Of a stretch of DNA of 64,000 bases, positions 24,452-32,170 are shown piece by piece (the first letter of the stretch is position 1; each line of letters opens with the position of its first letter). Location of the stretch: NCBI RefSeq assembly GCF_022163125.1, contig NZ_CP091881.1, positions 744,001 to 808,000 on the forward strand, given 5' to 3'. The stretch is from Paenibacillus sp. HWE-109 (GTDB taxonomy: Bacteria; Bacillota; Bacilli; Paenibacillales; NBRC-103111). Both the position numbers and the translations under genes were made by a program. Below the pieces are notes generated by a model, which saw only the letters and a list, made by a program, of their open reading frames with translations, did not search any database and was not told the origin of the DNA.

Positions 24452-24973
24452 ATGGCTAAATCAGAAGCAACATCGGTGAATCGCAAATCCGATATTATTT
24501 CCGCGGCGATCGAAGTGTTCGCGGAAGTTGGCTATTTTCGGGCTACGACGGCACAGGTGGCCAAAAGGGCGAAAATCTCGCAGCCCTACGTATTCCGATT
24601 CTTTGCGACCAAGGAAACTCTGCTATTAGCCGCGCTGGAGGCATCTTGGAGCCGGGTAATTGAATCGTTCCGCCAGGTGGTGGAGACGACTTCTCCGGAA
24701 TTGCTAGAGACGAAGCTTATTCAGGAGTATGTGAACATTCAAGCGATGTACCAGAACGAGATGCTCTTGCAGATGCAGGCACAGACCATTAGGGAGGACG
24801 CCATCCAACAGACGATGTGCAACGCCTATAAGGATATCCGCAATATGATTCTGGTGGCGTTCCGTGATGCCGGTATGGAAAATGCTGAAGAACGGGCGAT
24901 GCTGTTCCTCGCACGTGGAGTGCTGTGCAATGTTGCCGTCGCGATTAATCTACCCGAATTGATGAAGGGATAA
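24452..24973 (+). CDS. TetR-family repressor of the 24-33 kb regulon (copy 1)
   Basis: A 173-residue TetR protein. The HTH at about 30-52 reads TAQVAKRAKISQPYVFRFFA. The C-terminal domain is short and compact, with a conserved MLLQMQAQTI stretch. RBS GGAGGAG. It is paralogous to the TetR at 29883, with an identical recognition-helix block (ISQPYVFRFFATKE), so both should bind the same operator. Its own promoter and those of the pump and the epimerase carry that operator. Inducer unknown. Confidence 0.9.
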   Translation: MAKSEATSVNRKSDIISAAIEVFAEVGYFRATTAQVAKRAKISQPYVFRFFATKETLLLAALEASWSRVIESFRQVVETTSPELLETKLIQEYVNIQAMYQNEMLLQMQAQTIREDAIQQTMCNAYKDIRNMILVAFRDAGMENAEERAMLFLARGVLCNVAVAINLPELMKG

Positions 24974-24997
24974 GGGGAGATTTTCTCTCTAAAAAAT

Positions 24998-25065
24998 AGT
25001 TATTGACCAATCACTAACAATCCTTTATAGTAAGTTCAAGGAGTTAGTGATTGATCAATTACAAA
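24998..25065 (+). promoter_or_regulatory. Pump promoter flanked by two TetR operators
   Basis: TTGACC (25003-25008), 17 bases, TATAGT (25026-25031). One operator (TTATTGACCAATCACTAA, 25000-25017) covers the -35; a second (TTAGTGATTGATCAATTAC, 25044-25062) lies just past the expected start. Centres are about 45 bases apart. Confidence 0.7.
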
Positions 25066-25166
25066 TTAAAAAGCTGAGGTGATCAAGGCACGCTGTAAAC
25101 AAAGTTGATGAATTTAGATGCCCCCTACTTACAAACGGTTAGACTGTATAAAAATTTTTAAAAGAA

Positions 25167-25187
25167 ATTAATTGATCAATCAATAAC
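25167..25187 (+). promoter_or_regulatory. Third operator before the pump gene
   Basis: AATTAATTGATCAATCAATA (20 bases from 25167) is a close operator copy, 15 bases before the pump start and next to its RBS. Confidence 0.6.
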
Positions 25188-25201
25188 AGGAGGAAATTAT
25201 T

Positions 25202-26647
25202 ATGAATTCTATGGTTCAACCGGTAACCGCGAATCGTTCTTACACGTTGAAGTATCGGTGGTGGGCCCTGATCGCGCTGGCCCTCGCGCAATTCCTGGTC
25301 GTGCTGGATGCGTCCATCGTCAATATTGCGCTTCCCGCTCTCGGCTCGGAGCTTCATCTGAGCACTAGTACACTGAGTTGGGTCATTACGGCTTATGTAT
25401 TACCCTTCGGGGGCTTGCTGCTTCTCGGCGGAAGGCTGTCGGATCGCTTCGGGCATCGCAGGTTATTCATGATCGGGGTGACTGGATTCGCACTTGCGTC
25501 AGCCGCGGCTGGTCTGGCTACCTCGGGAGCTTGGCTGCTCACGGCGAGAGCGGTTCAAGGCGCATCGGCCGCCCTACTCGCCCCGGCTGCTCTGGCTCTC
25601 GTTACGAAGCTGTTCACGAATCCGCGGGATCGGGCCAAGGCACTCGGCATCTGGGGTGCAGTTGCAGGTATTGGCAGTGTGGCGGGCGTCTTGTTGGGCG
25701 GTGTACTGACAGATTCGCTTGGTTGGTCTTCAGTGTTCTATGTGAATGTCCCTGTAGTAGCTTTGGTTCTGGTGGCGGTTCCTTATCTTATTCCCAAAGA
25801 TGCGCACGTCGAACGAGTAAGTCTGGATGCGTCAGGGTCCGCTACGGTAACGATTGGAATCGTAGCACTAGTCGCCGCGCTCTCCGGTACGGATCGGGTC
25901 GGGTGGACGTCCCCGCAGACACTGATTCTCGCAGGCTTGGCGGTTGTGCTGCTTGGATCGTTCATCTTCATTGAGAAGCGCGCTTCGAATCCGCTTATGC
26001 CGCTAGGCATCTTCCGCAACAAATCCGTAACGGGCGGCAATCTGTCGATGTTCCTTATCGGAGGAGCAACGACAGGACTGTTCTTCGCTCTCTCGGTTTA
26101 CATGCAGCAAGTGCTTCATTATGATGCGTTAAAAGCAGGCCTTACCCAGCTCCCGCTGGCTGGCTCGCTAGTCGTGATTGCCGGAGTAGTTCCGGCTGTG
26201 GTCAAGGTTATTGGAACGCGCAAGACGCTGGCGGCGTCACTGTTTCTGCTTGCCGTAGGCCTGATTTGGCTCTCCTTTTCGCCTAGCGACGCTTCGTTCG
26301 CTGTTAATCTGCTAGGCCCATCCATCTTGATGGGAATTGGATTGGGAGGAGCCTTCATCTCCGGAACGGAACTAGCGGTCCACGGCGTGGCGGACGATGA
26401 AGCGGGGCTAGCAAGCGGCTTTGTCAATACGAGCCAACAGATCGGTGGAGCCATCGGACTCGCGGTGCTTACGACGTTAGCCTCGGCTCGCATCGATCGC
26501 TTGCTTGGCGACGGGGTAACCGAAGCGCAAGCATTAACCGGCGGTTTTTCCTGGGTGTTCCTCGGAGCTGCTGCATTCGCGCTCATCGGGGCAATAGCGG
26601 TCCTCGTGGTTGTGCGACCACTGCCCTCTTTTAAAGTTAGTGATTGA
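25202..26647 (+). CDS. MFS drug exporter, DHA2 (EmrB/QacA) family
   Basis: A 481-residue membrane protein with about 14 helices. The diagnostic start is FLVVLDASIVNIALPALGSE, motif A is LGGRLSDRFGHRRLF, and motif C-like glycines are AVAGIGSVAGVLLGGVLTD. It exports lipophilic drugs using the proton gradient. AGGAGG precedes the ATG. The codon mix is more GC-rich than its neighbours before 24 kb. It lies directly behind its TetR gene and three operators, so it is very likely the main induced export function. Its last codons lie in a further operator copy. Confidence 0.92.
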   Translation: MNSMVQPVTANRSYTLKYRWWALIALALAQFLVVLDASIVNIALPALGSELHLSTSTLSWVITAYVLPFGGLLLLGGRLSDRFGHRRLFMIGVTGFALASAAAGLATSGAWLLTARAVQGASAALLAPAALALVTKLFTNPRDRAKALGIWGAVAGIGSVAGVLLGGVLTDSLGWSSVFYVNVPVVALVLVAVPYLIPKDAHVERVSLDASGSATVTIGIVALVAALSGTDRVGWTSPQTLILAGLAVVLLGSFIFIEKRASNPLMPLGIFRNKSVTGGNLSMFLIGGATTGLFFALSVYMQQVLHYDALKAGLTQLPLAGSLVVIAGVVPAVVKVIGTRKTLAASLFLLAVGLIWLSFSPSDASFAVNLLGPSILMGIGLGGAFISGTELAVHGVADDEAGLASGFVNTSQQIGGAIGLAVLTTLASARIDRLLGDGVTEAQALTGGFSWVFLGAAAFALIGAIAVLVVVRPLPSFKVSD

Positions 26648-26659
26648 TCAATTAAATAA
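26637..26659 (+). promoter_or_regulatory. Operator overlapping the pump stop codon
   Basis: TTAGTGATTGATCAATTAAA (26637-26656) has its centre at the stop TGA of the pump (26645-26647). It would control the next gene, 79 bases downstream. Confidence 0.65.
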
Positions 26660-26737
26660 TATCCAGCACCGTATAGACTAGTAACCAAGTAAGGCAAAGA
26701 CAATAGAGTCTAAAAAATCCTAATAGGAGTGACCCAA

Positions 26738-27619
26738 ATGTTAAAAGGAATGGTAGTTAGAGCAGGCAGCGGTTGGGGAAGGGTGCTTGTCAAACGATTG
26801 ATCGAGGAGAATGTCGAAGTCGTCGCCTATTCCAGCTCGCAACGGAAGCTGGAAACCCTGCAGATGAACATCTCCTCCCCTCTTCTGCGAATAGTGAGAG
26901 GAGATGTCGGTAACCCGGACGAACTGCTAGACGCCGCGAACGGCGTGAACGTTATTTTCTGCGGAGTCTACTTAACCTACGATGACAAGCCGGAAAAAGT
27001 CCACCAGATGCTCGAATTCGTTCGGAGCGTCTCCGCGGCAATCGGAGCTAAATTGGTAATCGTGGAAGGGGTCTATCGACCTGCCGACGTGAAGGAATCG
27101 GCGAACGTCCCCTGTCCTAATTCGATGCGAATCTTCAGTCCAGAGTTGTATGGCGAGGCCGCTTCCAACACGCTTATTCATTACGCGCTTCGTAAAATTG
27201 TTCAAGGGAAGTCCGTCAAGCTGCCCATTGATCCATCCATCAGAAGAGATTATCTATTCGTAGATGATGCCGCCAGGTATGCATATGAGCTGGCTTCGAC
27301 GGAATCCGCGTATGGGGGTAATTGGCATCTCTGTGGTAATGGCTCGATCTCGCAAGCGGAGCTCCTTGACTTTGCGGGTTCAGTTGTTCAAGTAGCGCCG
27401 CGGTTCGAGTCCATCGGAAGGTTGCAGCAGCGTTTGCTGCAGTGGTATGAGCCGAAGACGAGGATCGAGTTGGTTAACTATGAGCGACTCGGCAAGGATT
27501 ATGGAACCACTAGCATGGCGTATGACGGAGTATCACCAACCTCGTATCAAGAGGGGATAGCCTTAACGGTTAAGCACATGATGGATAAGTATGTAGCAAA
27601 GGAGTCCACAGGTAGTTAA
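26738..27619 (+). CDS. NAD(P)-binding Rossmann protein (epimerase/NmrA-like) with altered glycine motif
   Basis: A 293-residue extended-SDR-like protein: VVAYSSSQRKLETLQ after the second strand, VNVIFCGVYLTYDD in the middle, RRDYLFVDDAARYAYELAST in the C-terminal part. The expected N-terminal GxTGxxG is replaced by VVRAGSGWGRVL, losing the first Gly, so cofactor binding may be weak or absent. The ATG behind TAGGAGTG is preferred over a GTG 9 bases upstream. It is paralogous to the epimerase at 30539, which has a standard motif. Role in the regulon unknown. Confidence 0.75.
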   Translation: MLKGMVVRAGSGWGRVLVKRLIEENVEVVAYSSSQRKLETLQMNISSPLLRIVRGDVGNPDELLDAANGVNVIFCGVYLTYDDKPEKVHQMLEFVRSVSAAIGAKLVIVEGVYRPADVKESANVPCPNSMRIFSPELYGEAASNTLIHYALRKIVQGKSVKLPIDPSIRRDYLFVDDAARYAYELASTESAYGGNWHLCGNGSISQAELLDFAGSVVQVAPRFESIGRLQQRLLQWYEPKTRIELVNYERLGKDYGTTSMAYDGVSPTSYQEGIALTVKHMMDKYVAKESTGS

Positions 27620-27670
27620 AAGTAGTTATTAATCGATCTCTACTGGCAATGCATGTGATGAAATCAAGGT

Positions 27671-27690
27671 AGTCATTAATCATTTTATAA
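27671..27690 (+). promoter_or_regulatory. Degenerate operator and -10 element
   Basis: AGTCATTAATCATTTTATAA resembles the operator (one half site kept) and runs into TATAAT (27685-27690). A still weaker copy lies at about 27623-27640. Functionality is doubtful. Confidence 0.35.
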
Positions 27691-27714
27691 TTCGACGAAA
27701 AGAGGCTGAAGAAA

Positions 27715-27756
27715 ATGGAGAAATCAATAGTAATTGGAGTAGACAGCGGGATGTGA
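27715..27756 (+). pseudogene. Thirteen-codon stump of an epimerase gene
   Basis: ATG behind GAGGCTGAAGAAA reads MEKSIVIGVDSGM and stop. Leader and residues match the start of the epimerase at 30539 (MEKAIVIGATGGTG) and of the chimera at 32171. It is what remains of a third epimerase copy after deletion. Confidence 0.6.
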
Positions 27757-27774
27757 TCGGAGAATACGGGAGAA

Positions 27775-28234
27775 ATGTTCAATCAGATGGACACGGTCGA
27801 TGTCGACCGAAAAGCACAAGTCATCGTCCACCTGTCCATTGAAATCGAGGCTACAAAAGAGACCGTATGGAGGATCCAGACTGATATCGAGCAGTGGCCA
27901 ACTTGGCAGAAAGACATCTCTCATGTGCAGCTATCTGGTCTGATCGCAGTAGGAAACGTGTTCCATTGGGAGACTCATGGGCTGAACATTGCCTCCACCA
28001 TCCACGAGGTAATCCCGATGCGTCGTATCGTATGGGGGGGGACCGGCGCACGGTATCGAGGGCGTTCACGAGTGGAGCTTCACGCCTACCCCCCAAGGAA
28101 TCCTCGTGCATACCACTGAGTCTTGGGACGGCCCGCCTGTAGCTGCTGACCCCGATGGGATGCGAGCAGCACTCGAATCCTCGCTTGAAGCCTGGCTCGC
28201 AAATCTCAAGATAACAGCCGAGGCAGCTAACTGA
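27775..28234 (+). pseudogene. SRPBCC (polyketide cyclase-like) protein, frameshifted at poly-G
   Basis: Starts MFNQMDTVDVDRKAQVIVHL behind GGGAGAA and follows the SRPBCC copies at 31552 and 32171 (LSIEIEATKETVWRIQTDIE, FHWETHGLNIASTIHEVIPM). At a run of eight G (about 28034-28041) the frame shifts and ends early at 28119. With one G fewer, it continues GIEGVHEWSFTPTPQGILVH ... AWLANLKITAEAAN to TGA 28232-28234. It lacks the N-terminal membrane anchor of the 31552 copy. Slippage at the G run could restore the frame, so phase variation is possible. Confidence 0.75.
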
Positions 28235-28286
28235 TTTGATTCGCCCTTAGTTCGATCGGTAAAACAACAGGGGTAACCAATTAAAA

Positions 28287-28307
28287 GTCAGTAATTAATT
28301 AATTATT
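28287..28307 (+). promoter_or_regulatory. Degenerate operator before the multicopper oxidase
   Basis: GTCAGTAATTAATTAATTAT (from 28287) keeps the spacing and AT palindrome of the operator but has lost the central GATC. It lies 18 bases before the oxidase start. Confidence 0.35.
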
Positions 28308-28324
28308 TTATGGGGGGATTACTT

Positions 28325-29809
28325 TTGGCTAGAAGAAAAAGCGTAAAACGACTGATCAATATCGGACTATCTTTGATCGTGGTTCTTATGATCGTAGCGG
28401 CGTTGACTACTTATTTTTGGCAGATGCGGCTTCAGAAGCCGGATGAGGTCAACATGGCGAACATGGCGGATATGGCGGGAATGACGCACATGGCGCATAT
28501 GGCGGGCATGGTGGCTTCTGATTCCGAAGAAGGCATGGTGTCCTGTGCCGCAATCACGACGCCGGAATCATCGGGTCCAACACGCAAGTTCGATATGACA
28601 GCGGCACGGACGACACTGAAGTTGGATAACGGAAAGACGGCCGATGCCTGGACCTTCAACGGCTCGTCCCCGGGTCCCGAGCTTCGCGTTACGGAGGGTG
28701 ATCGAGTTGTCGTTACGCTCCATAACAAGGACATCGAGGACGGTGTTACGATTCATTGGCACGGGATTGCTGTTCCATGCTCACAGGATGGTATTGCGGG
28801 AGTCACGCAGGATGCCGTGCCACCGGGAGGACAGTTTACGTATACATTTATCGCAACGACACCGGGCACGTACTGGTACCACTCCCACCAGATGAGCTCA
28901 ATTCAGGCTAGCAAAGGACTTCTGGGCGCGCTGATCATCGAGCCTAAGCAGCAACCTGAATCCAATCCTTCGACAACGGAGGCGACAGCCCTCTATCAAC
29001 AACTGGGCTCTAACATGCTGGTGAACGGAAGCACGAATGGACTGTCGGTCCCGGGCAAACCGGGCGAACAAGTCAGACTTAGGTTGATCAATGCGGGTAA
29101 TGGAACGATGGAATTCGACGTCGATGGGGCCCCCTTCCGGGTCATGGCTATGGATGGACATGATTTGAACAACCCTGGACTGCTTAACGGAACGATTGTT
29201 CCGGTAGGTGCGGGACAGCGTTATGATTTGCTCATTAAAGTTCCGGAGTTGGGGCAAGTCGTCGTTAATAGCCCTGAGAGCTCGCCGATTACGATAGGCA
29301 GCGGAATCCAACCGCAGCATTCGGAAGGTGGGCAGTTATTCTCATTCGTCGATTACGGCACGCCATTACCTAACGATCCCGCCCTGCATATCGAGCCCGA
29401 TCGACGTTTCGAGCTCAGGCTAGGCCAAACCCTGTTTACCAAGTCTATTAACGGAAAGTCCTTCCATGAGATTCCTCCGATGACCGTAAAGAAAGGAGAT
29501 CATATTCTCATCACAGTCTCCAACGAAGGCGGAGGAGACCATCCTTTCCATATTCATGGGCATGTGTTCCGCGTCCTAAGCAGGGACGGTGTTGCCTTGC
29601 AAGGCAGCCCGGTGTATCTCGATACACTCCTAACAAAGAAGGGCGAGATCTACGAGCTGATGTTGGAAGCCAACAATCCGGGCCTCTGGATGGCGCACTG
29701 CCACGATCTCAAGCATGCCTCGATGGGCATGAGCATGATGATTAATTACGAAGGTATCACGACGCCGTACCGGGTGGGAACCCAGTCAGGCAATCTTCCT
29801 GACCTATAG
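28325..29809 (+). CDS. Membrane-anchored multicopper oxidase with Met/His-rich stalk
   Basis: A TTG start behind GGGGGGATTACTT gives 494 residues; the ATG at 28310 lacks an RBS. The membrane anchor is at about 10-33 (INIGLSLIVVLMIVAALTTY). A stalk follows with repeated xMA units (NMANMADMAGMTHMAHMAGM, about 43-62), a likely copper-binding segment. Copper motifs in order: IHWHGIA, WYHSHQM, DHPFHIHGHVF, WMAHCHDLKHASMGM. Unlike CotA at 17467, this one acts outside the membrane. It sits in the TetR regulon and may oxidise the inducing compound, or Cu(I) or Mn(II). Confidence 0.88.
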   Translation: MARRKSVKRLINIGLSLIVVLMIVAALTTYFWQMRLQKPDEVNMANMADMAGMTHMAHMAGMVASDSEEGMVSCAAITTPESSGPTRKFDMTAARTTLKLDNGKTADAWTFNGSSPGPELRVTEGDRVVVTLHNKDIEDGVTIHWHGIAVPCSQDGIAGVTQDAVPPGGQFTYTFIATTPGTYWYHSHQMSSIQASKGLLGALIIEPKQQPESNPSTTEATALYQQLGSNMLVNGSTNGLSVPGKPGEQVRLRLINAGNGTMEFDVDGAPFRVMAMDGHDLNNPGLLNGTIVPVGAGQRYDLLIKVPELGQVVVNSPESSPITIGSGIQPQHSEGGQLFSFVDYGTPLPNDPALHIEPDRRFELRLGQTLFTKSINGKSFHEIPPMTVKKGDHILITVSNEGGGDHPFHIHGHVFRVLSRDGVALQGSPVYLDTLLTKKGEIYELMLEANNPGLWMAHCHDLKHASMGMSMMINYEGITTPYRVGTQSGNLPDL

Positions 29810-29882
29810 AAATAGTGCAATCCATAAGGTGAATGGCATACACGAATTAAACATTTAAATAGTCGTAAAGGAGCTCAAAATT

Positions 29883-30404
29883 GTGATGAAAGATGCGAAG
29901 ATATCCTTTAATCGCCGAACCAACATTATTTCAGCAGCAATAGAAGTGTTTGCCGAAATCGGTTATTACAGAGCCACTACGGCACAGGTGGCGCAGCGGG
30001 TTCGAATTTCGCAGCCTTACGTATTTCGCTTCTTTGCCACGAAGGAGAAGTTGTTGCTGTCGGCGCTTGAGGTCTCTTGGTCGCGGATTATCGAGTCCTT
30101 CCGCCAAGTGGTCGAGTTAGCGCCTTTGGAGCGGCTAGAAGTCGAACTGATCGCAGCCTACGAGAAAATAACGGAATACTATCGCAAGGAAGTATTTCTA
30201 CAGATGCAGGCGATGACGATTCAAGAAGAAGCAATCCAAGAGGCCATGCGGTACGGGTTCCGGGAGGTGCACCGAATCGTGTTTGAAGCATTCCATGAAG
30301 CGAAGATTCCGAATTCTGAAGAGAGAACGATGCTATTCCTGGCTAGAGGGATGCTATGTAACATCGCGGAAGCAATAGGTATGCCCGAATTAAAAGAAAC
30401 GTAA
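29883..30404 (+). CDS. TetR-family repressor of the regulon (copy 2)
   Basis: A 173-residue paralogue of the TetR at 24452, with the same length and the same recognition block ISQPYVFRFFATKE, but a partly different ligand domain (VFLQMQAMTIQEEAIQEAMR). RBS AAAGGAGCTC; GTG 29883 and ATG 29886 are both possible starts. No strong operator is seen directly in front of it. It heads the second module (epimerase, SRPBCC, chimera). Two repressors of one operator may respond to different ligands. Confidence 0.9.
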   Translation: MMKDAKISFNRRTNIISAAIEVFAEIGYYRATTAQVAQRVRISQPYVFRFFATKEKLLLSALEVSWSRIIESFRQVVELAPLERLEVELIAAYEKITEYYRKEVFLQMQAMTIQEEAIQEAMRYGFREVHRIVFEAFHEAKIPNSEERTMLFLARGMLCNIAEAIGMPELKET

Positions 30405-30443
30405 GGGAGGAAAAGAAAGTCTCCTTCAAAAGAAAGTAAATCC

Positions 30444-30507
30444 AGTGATTGACTAATCAATAACAAGGTGATAAGATGACTTTAGTTAGTAATTGATCAA
30501 TCAATAA
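30444..30507 (+). promoter_or_regulatory. Epimerase promoter flanked by two operators
   Basis: TTGACT (30449-30454), 17 bases, TAAGAT (30472-30477). One operator (AGTGATTGACTAATCAATAA, from 30444) covers the -35. Another (TTAGTAATTGATCAATCAAT, from 30486) lies after the start. The layout is the same as at 24998-25065, centres about 43 bases apart. Confidence 0.7.
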
Positions 30508-30538
30508 TTGAAACTAAAAAAATATGGAGCTGATGAAA

Positions 30539-31514
30539 ATGGAAAAAGCGATTGTTATTGGAGCAACGGGTGGGACGGGAGCAGCGATTACGGAAGAATT
30601 GATCAAACGGGGGATCTGTACCATTGCTTTTGGACGTTCGCGTCAGAAATTGGAGCAGTTAGCTGGAAAGCTAGGTAATCCTAAGCATTTGACGCTTGCC
30701 GTGGGGGACGCAATGCGCCCTGAAGATATTATAGCTCAGGCAGGCGATGCAGACGTATTGTTCCATTGCGCGAACGTACCCTATCACGAGATGGTGAACA
30801 AACTGATACCGCTAGGCGAATCAGTGATGGAGGCGGCAGAACGGCTTGCGATTAAAGTAGTAGCGATCGACGGGATCTATCCTTATGGGAGAAAACAGAT
30901 GGATCTTGTCACGGAAGAACATCCAAAGGAGCCTCATACGATAAAAGGAAAAGTTCGTCTGGACTATGAGCGGATGTTGTTCAGTAATCGGTGGACTAAG
31001 GCAAAAGTCATGATTGTTCGATTGCCCGATTATTATGGACCTACAGCTAATGAAGCCTCGTATTTAGGTTCAACACTGGAAGCGATAGCTGCTGGAAAAA
31101 TGGCTTTTTTCGTCGGTAACATGCATGTTCCTCGAGAATTCATCTATTTACCGGATGCGGCTTTGATGGTTGCCGAGCTGGCAGGCAAAGACTTCGCTTT
31201 TGGACAGAATTGGCATATACCGGGTGCTGGCCTTATATCAGGGCGAGAGATTGTACGGATCCGCGCAAAAGGCAAGCGGAAAAGTTAAACCGGTCATTCC
31301 CTTGAAAAAATTAGGTTTATCGTTGATAGGTATGAGCGTTCCCGTGATGAAAGAAGTCGTCGAGATGCTTTATTTAACCGAAGAGCCGCTGTTGCTAAGT
31401 GGAGAAAAATACAAATGGTTCATCGGACCGATCAACGCGACGGCGTTCGAAAAGGGTATTACTGCGACTGTGTTGGCATTGCAGGAGAGTAAGGCATTTA
31501 TTCCACAAAAATAA
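30539..31514 (+). pseudogene. NAD-dependent epimerase-like protein with a frameshift
   Basis: Opens MEKAIVIGATGGTGAAITEE, a proper GxTGGxG motif, followed by FGRSRQKLEQLAGKLGN and VIVRLPDYYGPTANEA. After GLISGREIVRI the frame is lost near 31260 and ends RAKGKRKS at 31288. Another frame carries the natural continuation QKASGKVKPVIPLKKLGLSL ... GITATVLALQESKAF to TAA 31512-31514. Full length would be about 325 residues. The ATG behind GGAGCTGATGAAA is taken as start. Either a recent inactivation or a sequencing slip. Confidence 0.75.
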
Positions 31515-31531
31515 TTGATTAATCAATAAGT
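31513..31531 (+). promoter_or_regulatory. Operator before the anchored SRPBCC gene
   Basis: AATTGATTAATCAATAAGT contains the perfect palindrome ATTGATTAATCAAT (31514-31527). It overlaps the epimerase stop, as another copy overlaps the pump stop. Confidence 0.6.
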
Positions 31532-31551
31532 TAAATAGGAGATGAAATAGG

Positions 31552-32118
31552 ATGAACAGAAATTTCAAGTTAAAAACCTTCACGATGAGCTTCCTTTTAC
31601 TGGTGATCGTTCTGATTGGTGGGGTCATTTTCGCGAGTCGCTTTGATGATTCCCAGCAAGCTACCATCGATGTCGACCGAAACGCCCAGGTCATAGTGGA
31701 CCTTTCTATCGAAATCGAGGCTCCAAAGGAAACCGTATGGCGGATACAGACTGCCATCGACCAATGGCCAGCTTGGCAGAAAAACGTCTCACAAGCGCGA
31801 TTATCCGGTCCAGTCGCGTTGGGAAGCACCTTCGAGTGGGAGACGCATGGGCTACCCATTATTTCCACCATTCGTGAGGTCGACCCCATGAAACGCATCG
31901 TTTGGGGGGGGCCAGCACAAGGCATCGAAGGCGTCCACGTATGGACCATCACACCGACCACCAAAGGAGTCGTCGTGCATACAACTGAGTCTTGGAACGG
32001 TCCACCAGTAGCAGCTGACCCCGATGGCATGCGCGCGGCACTCACGTCCTCGCTCAATGCCTGGCTTGTTGATCTCAAGACGACTGCCGAGGCGCAGAAA
32101 TCAATAGCAATTCGATAG
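31552..32118 (+). CDS. Membrane-anchored SRPBCC (polyketide cyclase/START-like) protein
   Basis: A 188-residue protein. An N-terminal membrane helix (about 10-28, MSFLLLVIVLIGGVIFAS) is followed by an SRPBCC domain: IEAPKETVWRIQTAIDQWPA, then FEWETHGLPIISTIREVDPM, then VHVWTITPTTKGVVVHTTES and a final helix. The fold holds a hydrophobic pocket; family members bind or cyclise lipophilic or aromatic ligands. It is the best preserved of three copies in the regulon. RBS TAGGAGATG. Confidence 0.82.
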   Translation: MNRNFKLKTFTMSFLLLVIVLIGGVIFASRFDDSQQATIDVDRNAQVIVDLSIEIEAPKETVWRIQTAIDQWPAWQKNVSQARLSGPVALGSTFEWETHGLPIISTIREVDPMKRIVWGGPAQGIEGVHVWTITPTTKGVVVHTTESWNGPPVAADPDGMRAALTSSLNAWLVDLKTTAEAQKSIAIR

Positions 32119-32170
32119 ATAGACTCAAGTTAGTGGATTGATAACAAATAAATAAACGAAATGAGGCTGA

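Noticed and set aside
25378..25974. A 198-codon open frame on the plus strand inside the pump gene
   Set aside because: It is an alternative frame of the GC-rich MFS gene, rich in Ser/Arg/Cys, with no family pattern.
26119..26703. A 194-codon minus-strand frame opposite the pump gene
   Set aside because: Low-complexity Pro/Ser/Ala composition typical of antisense frames; no RBS or family.
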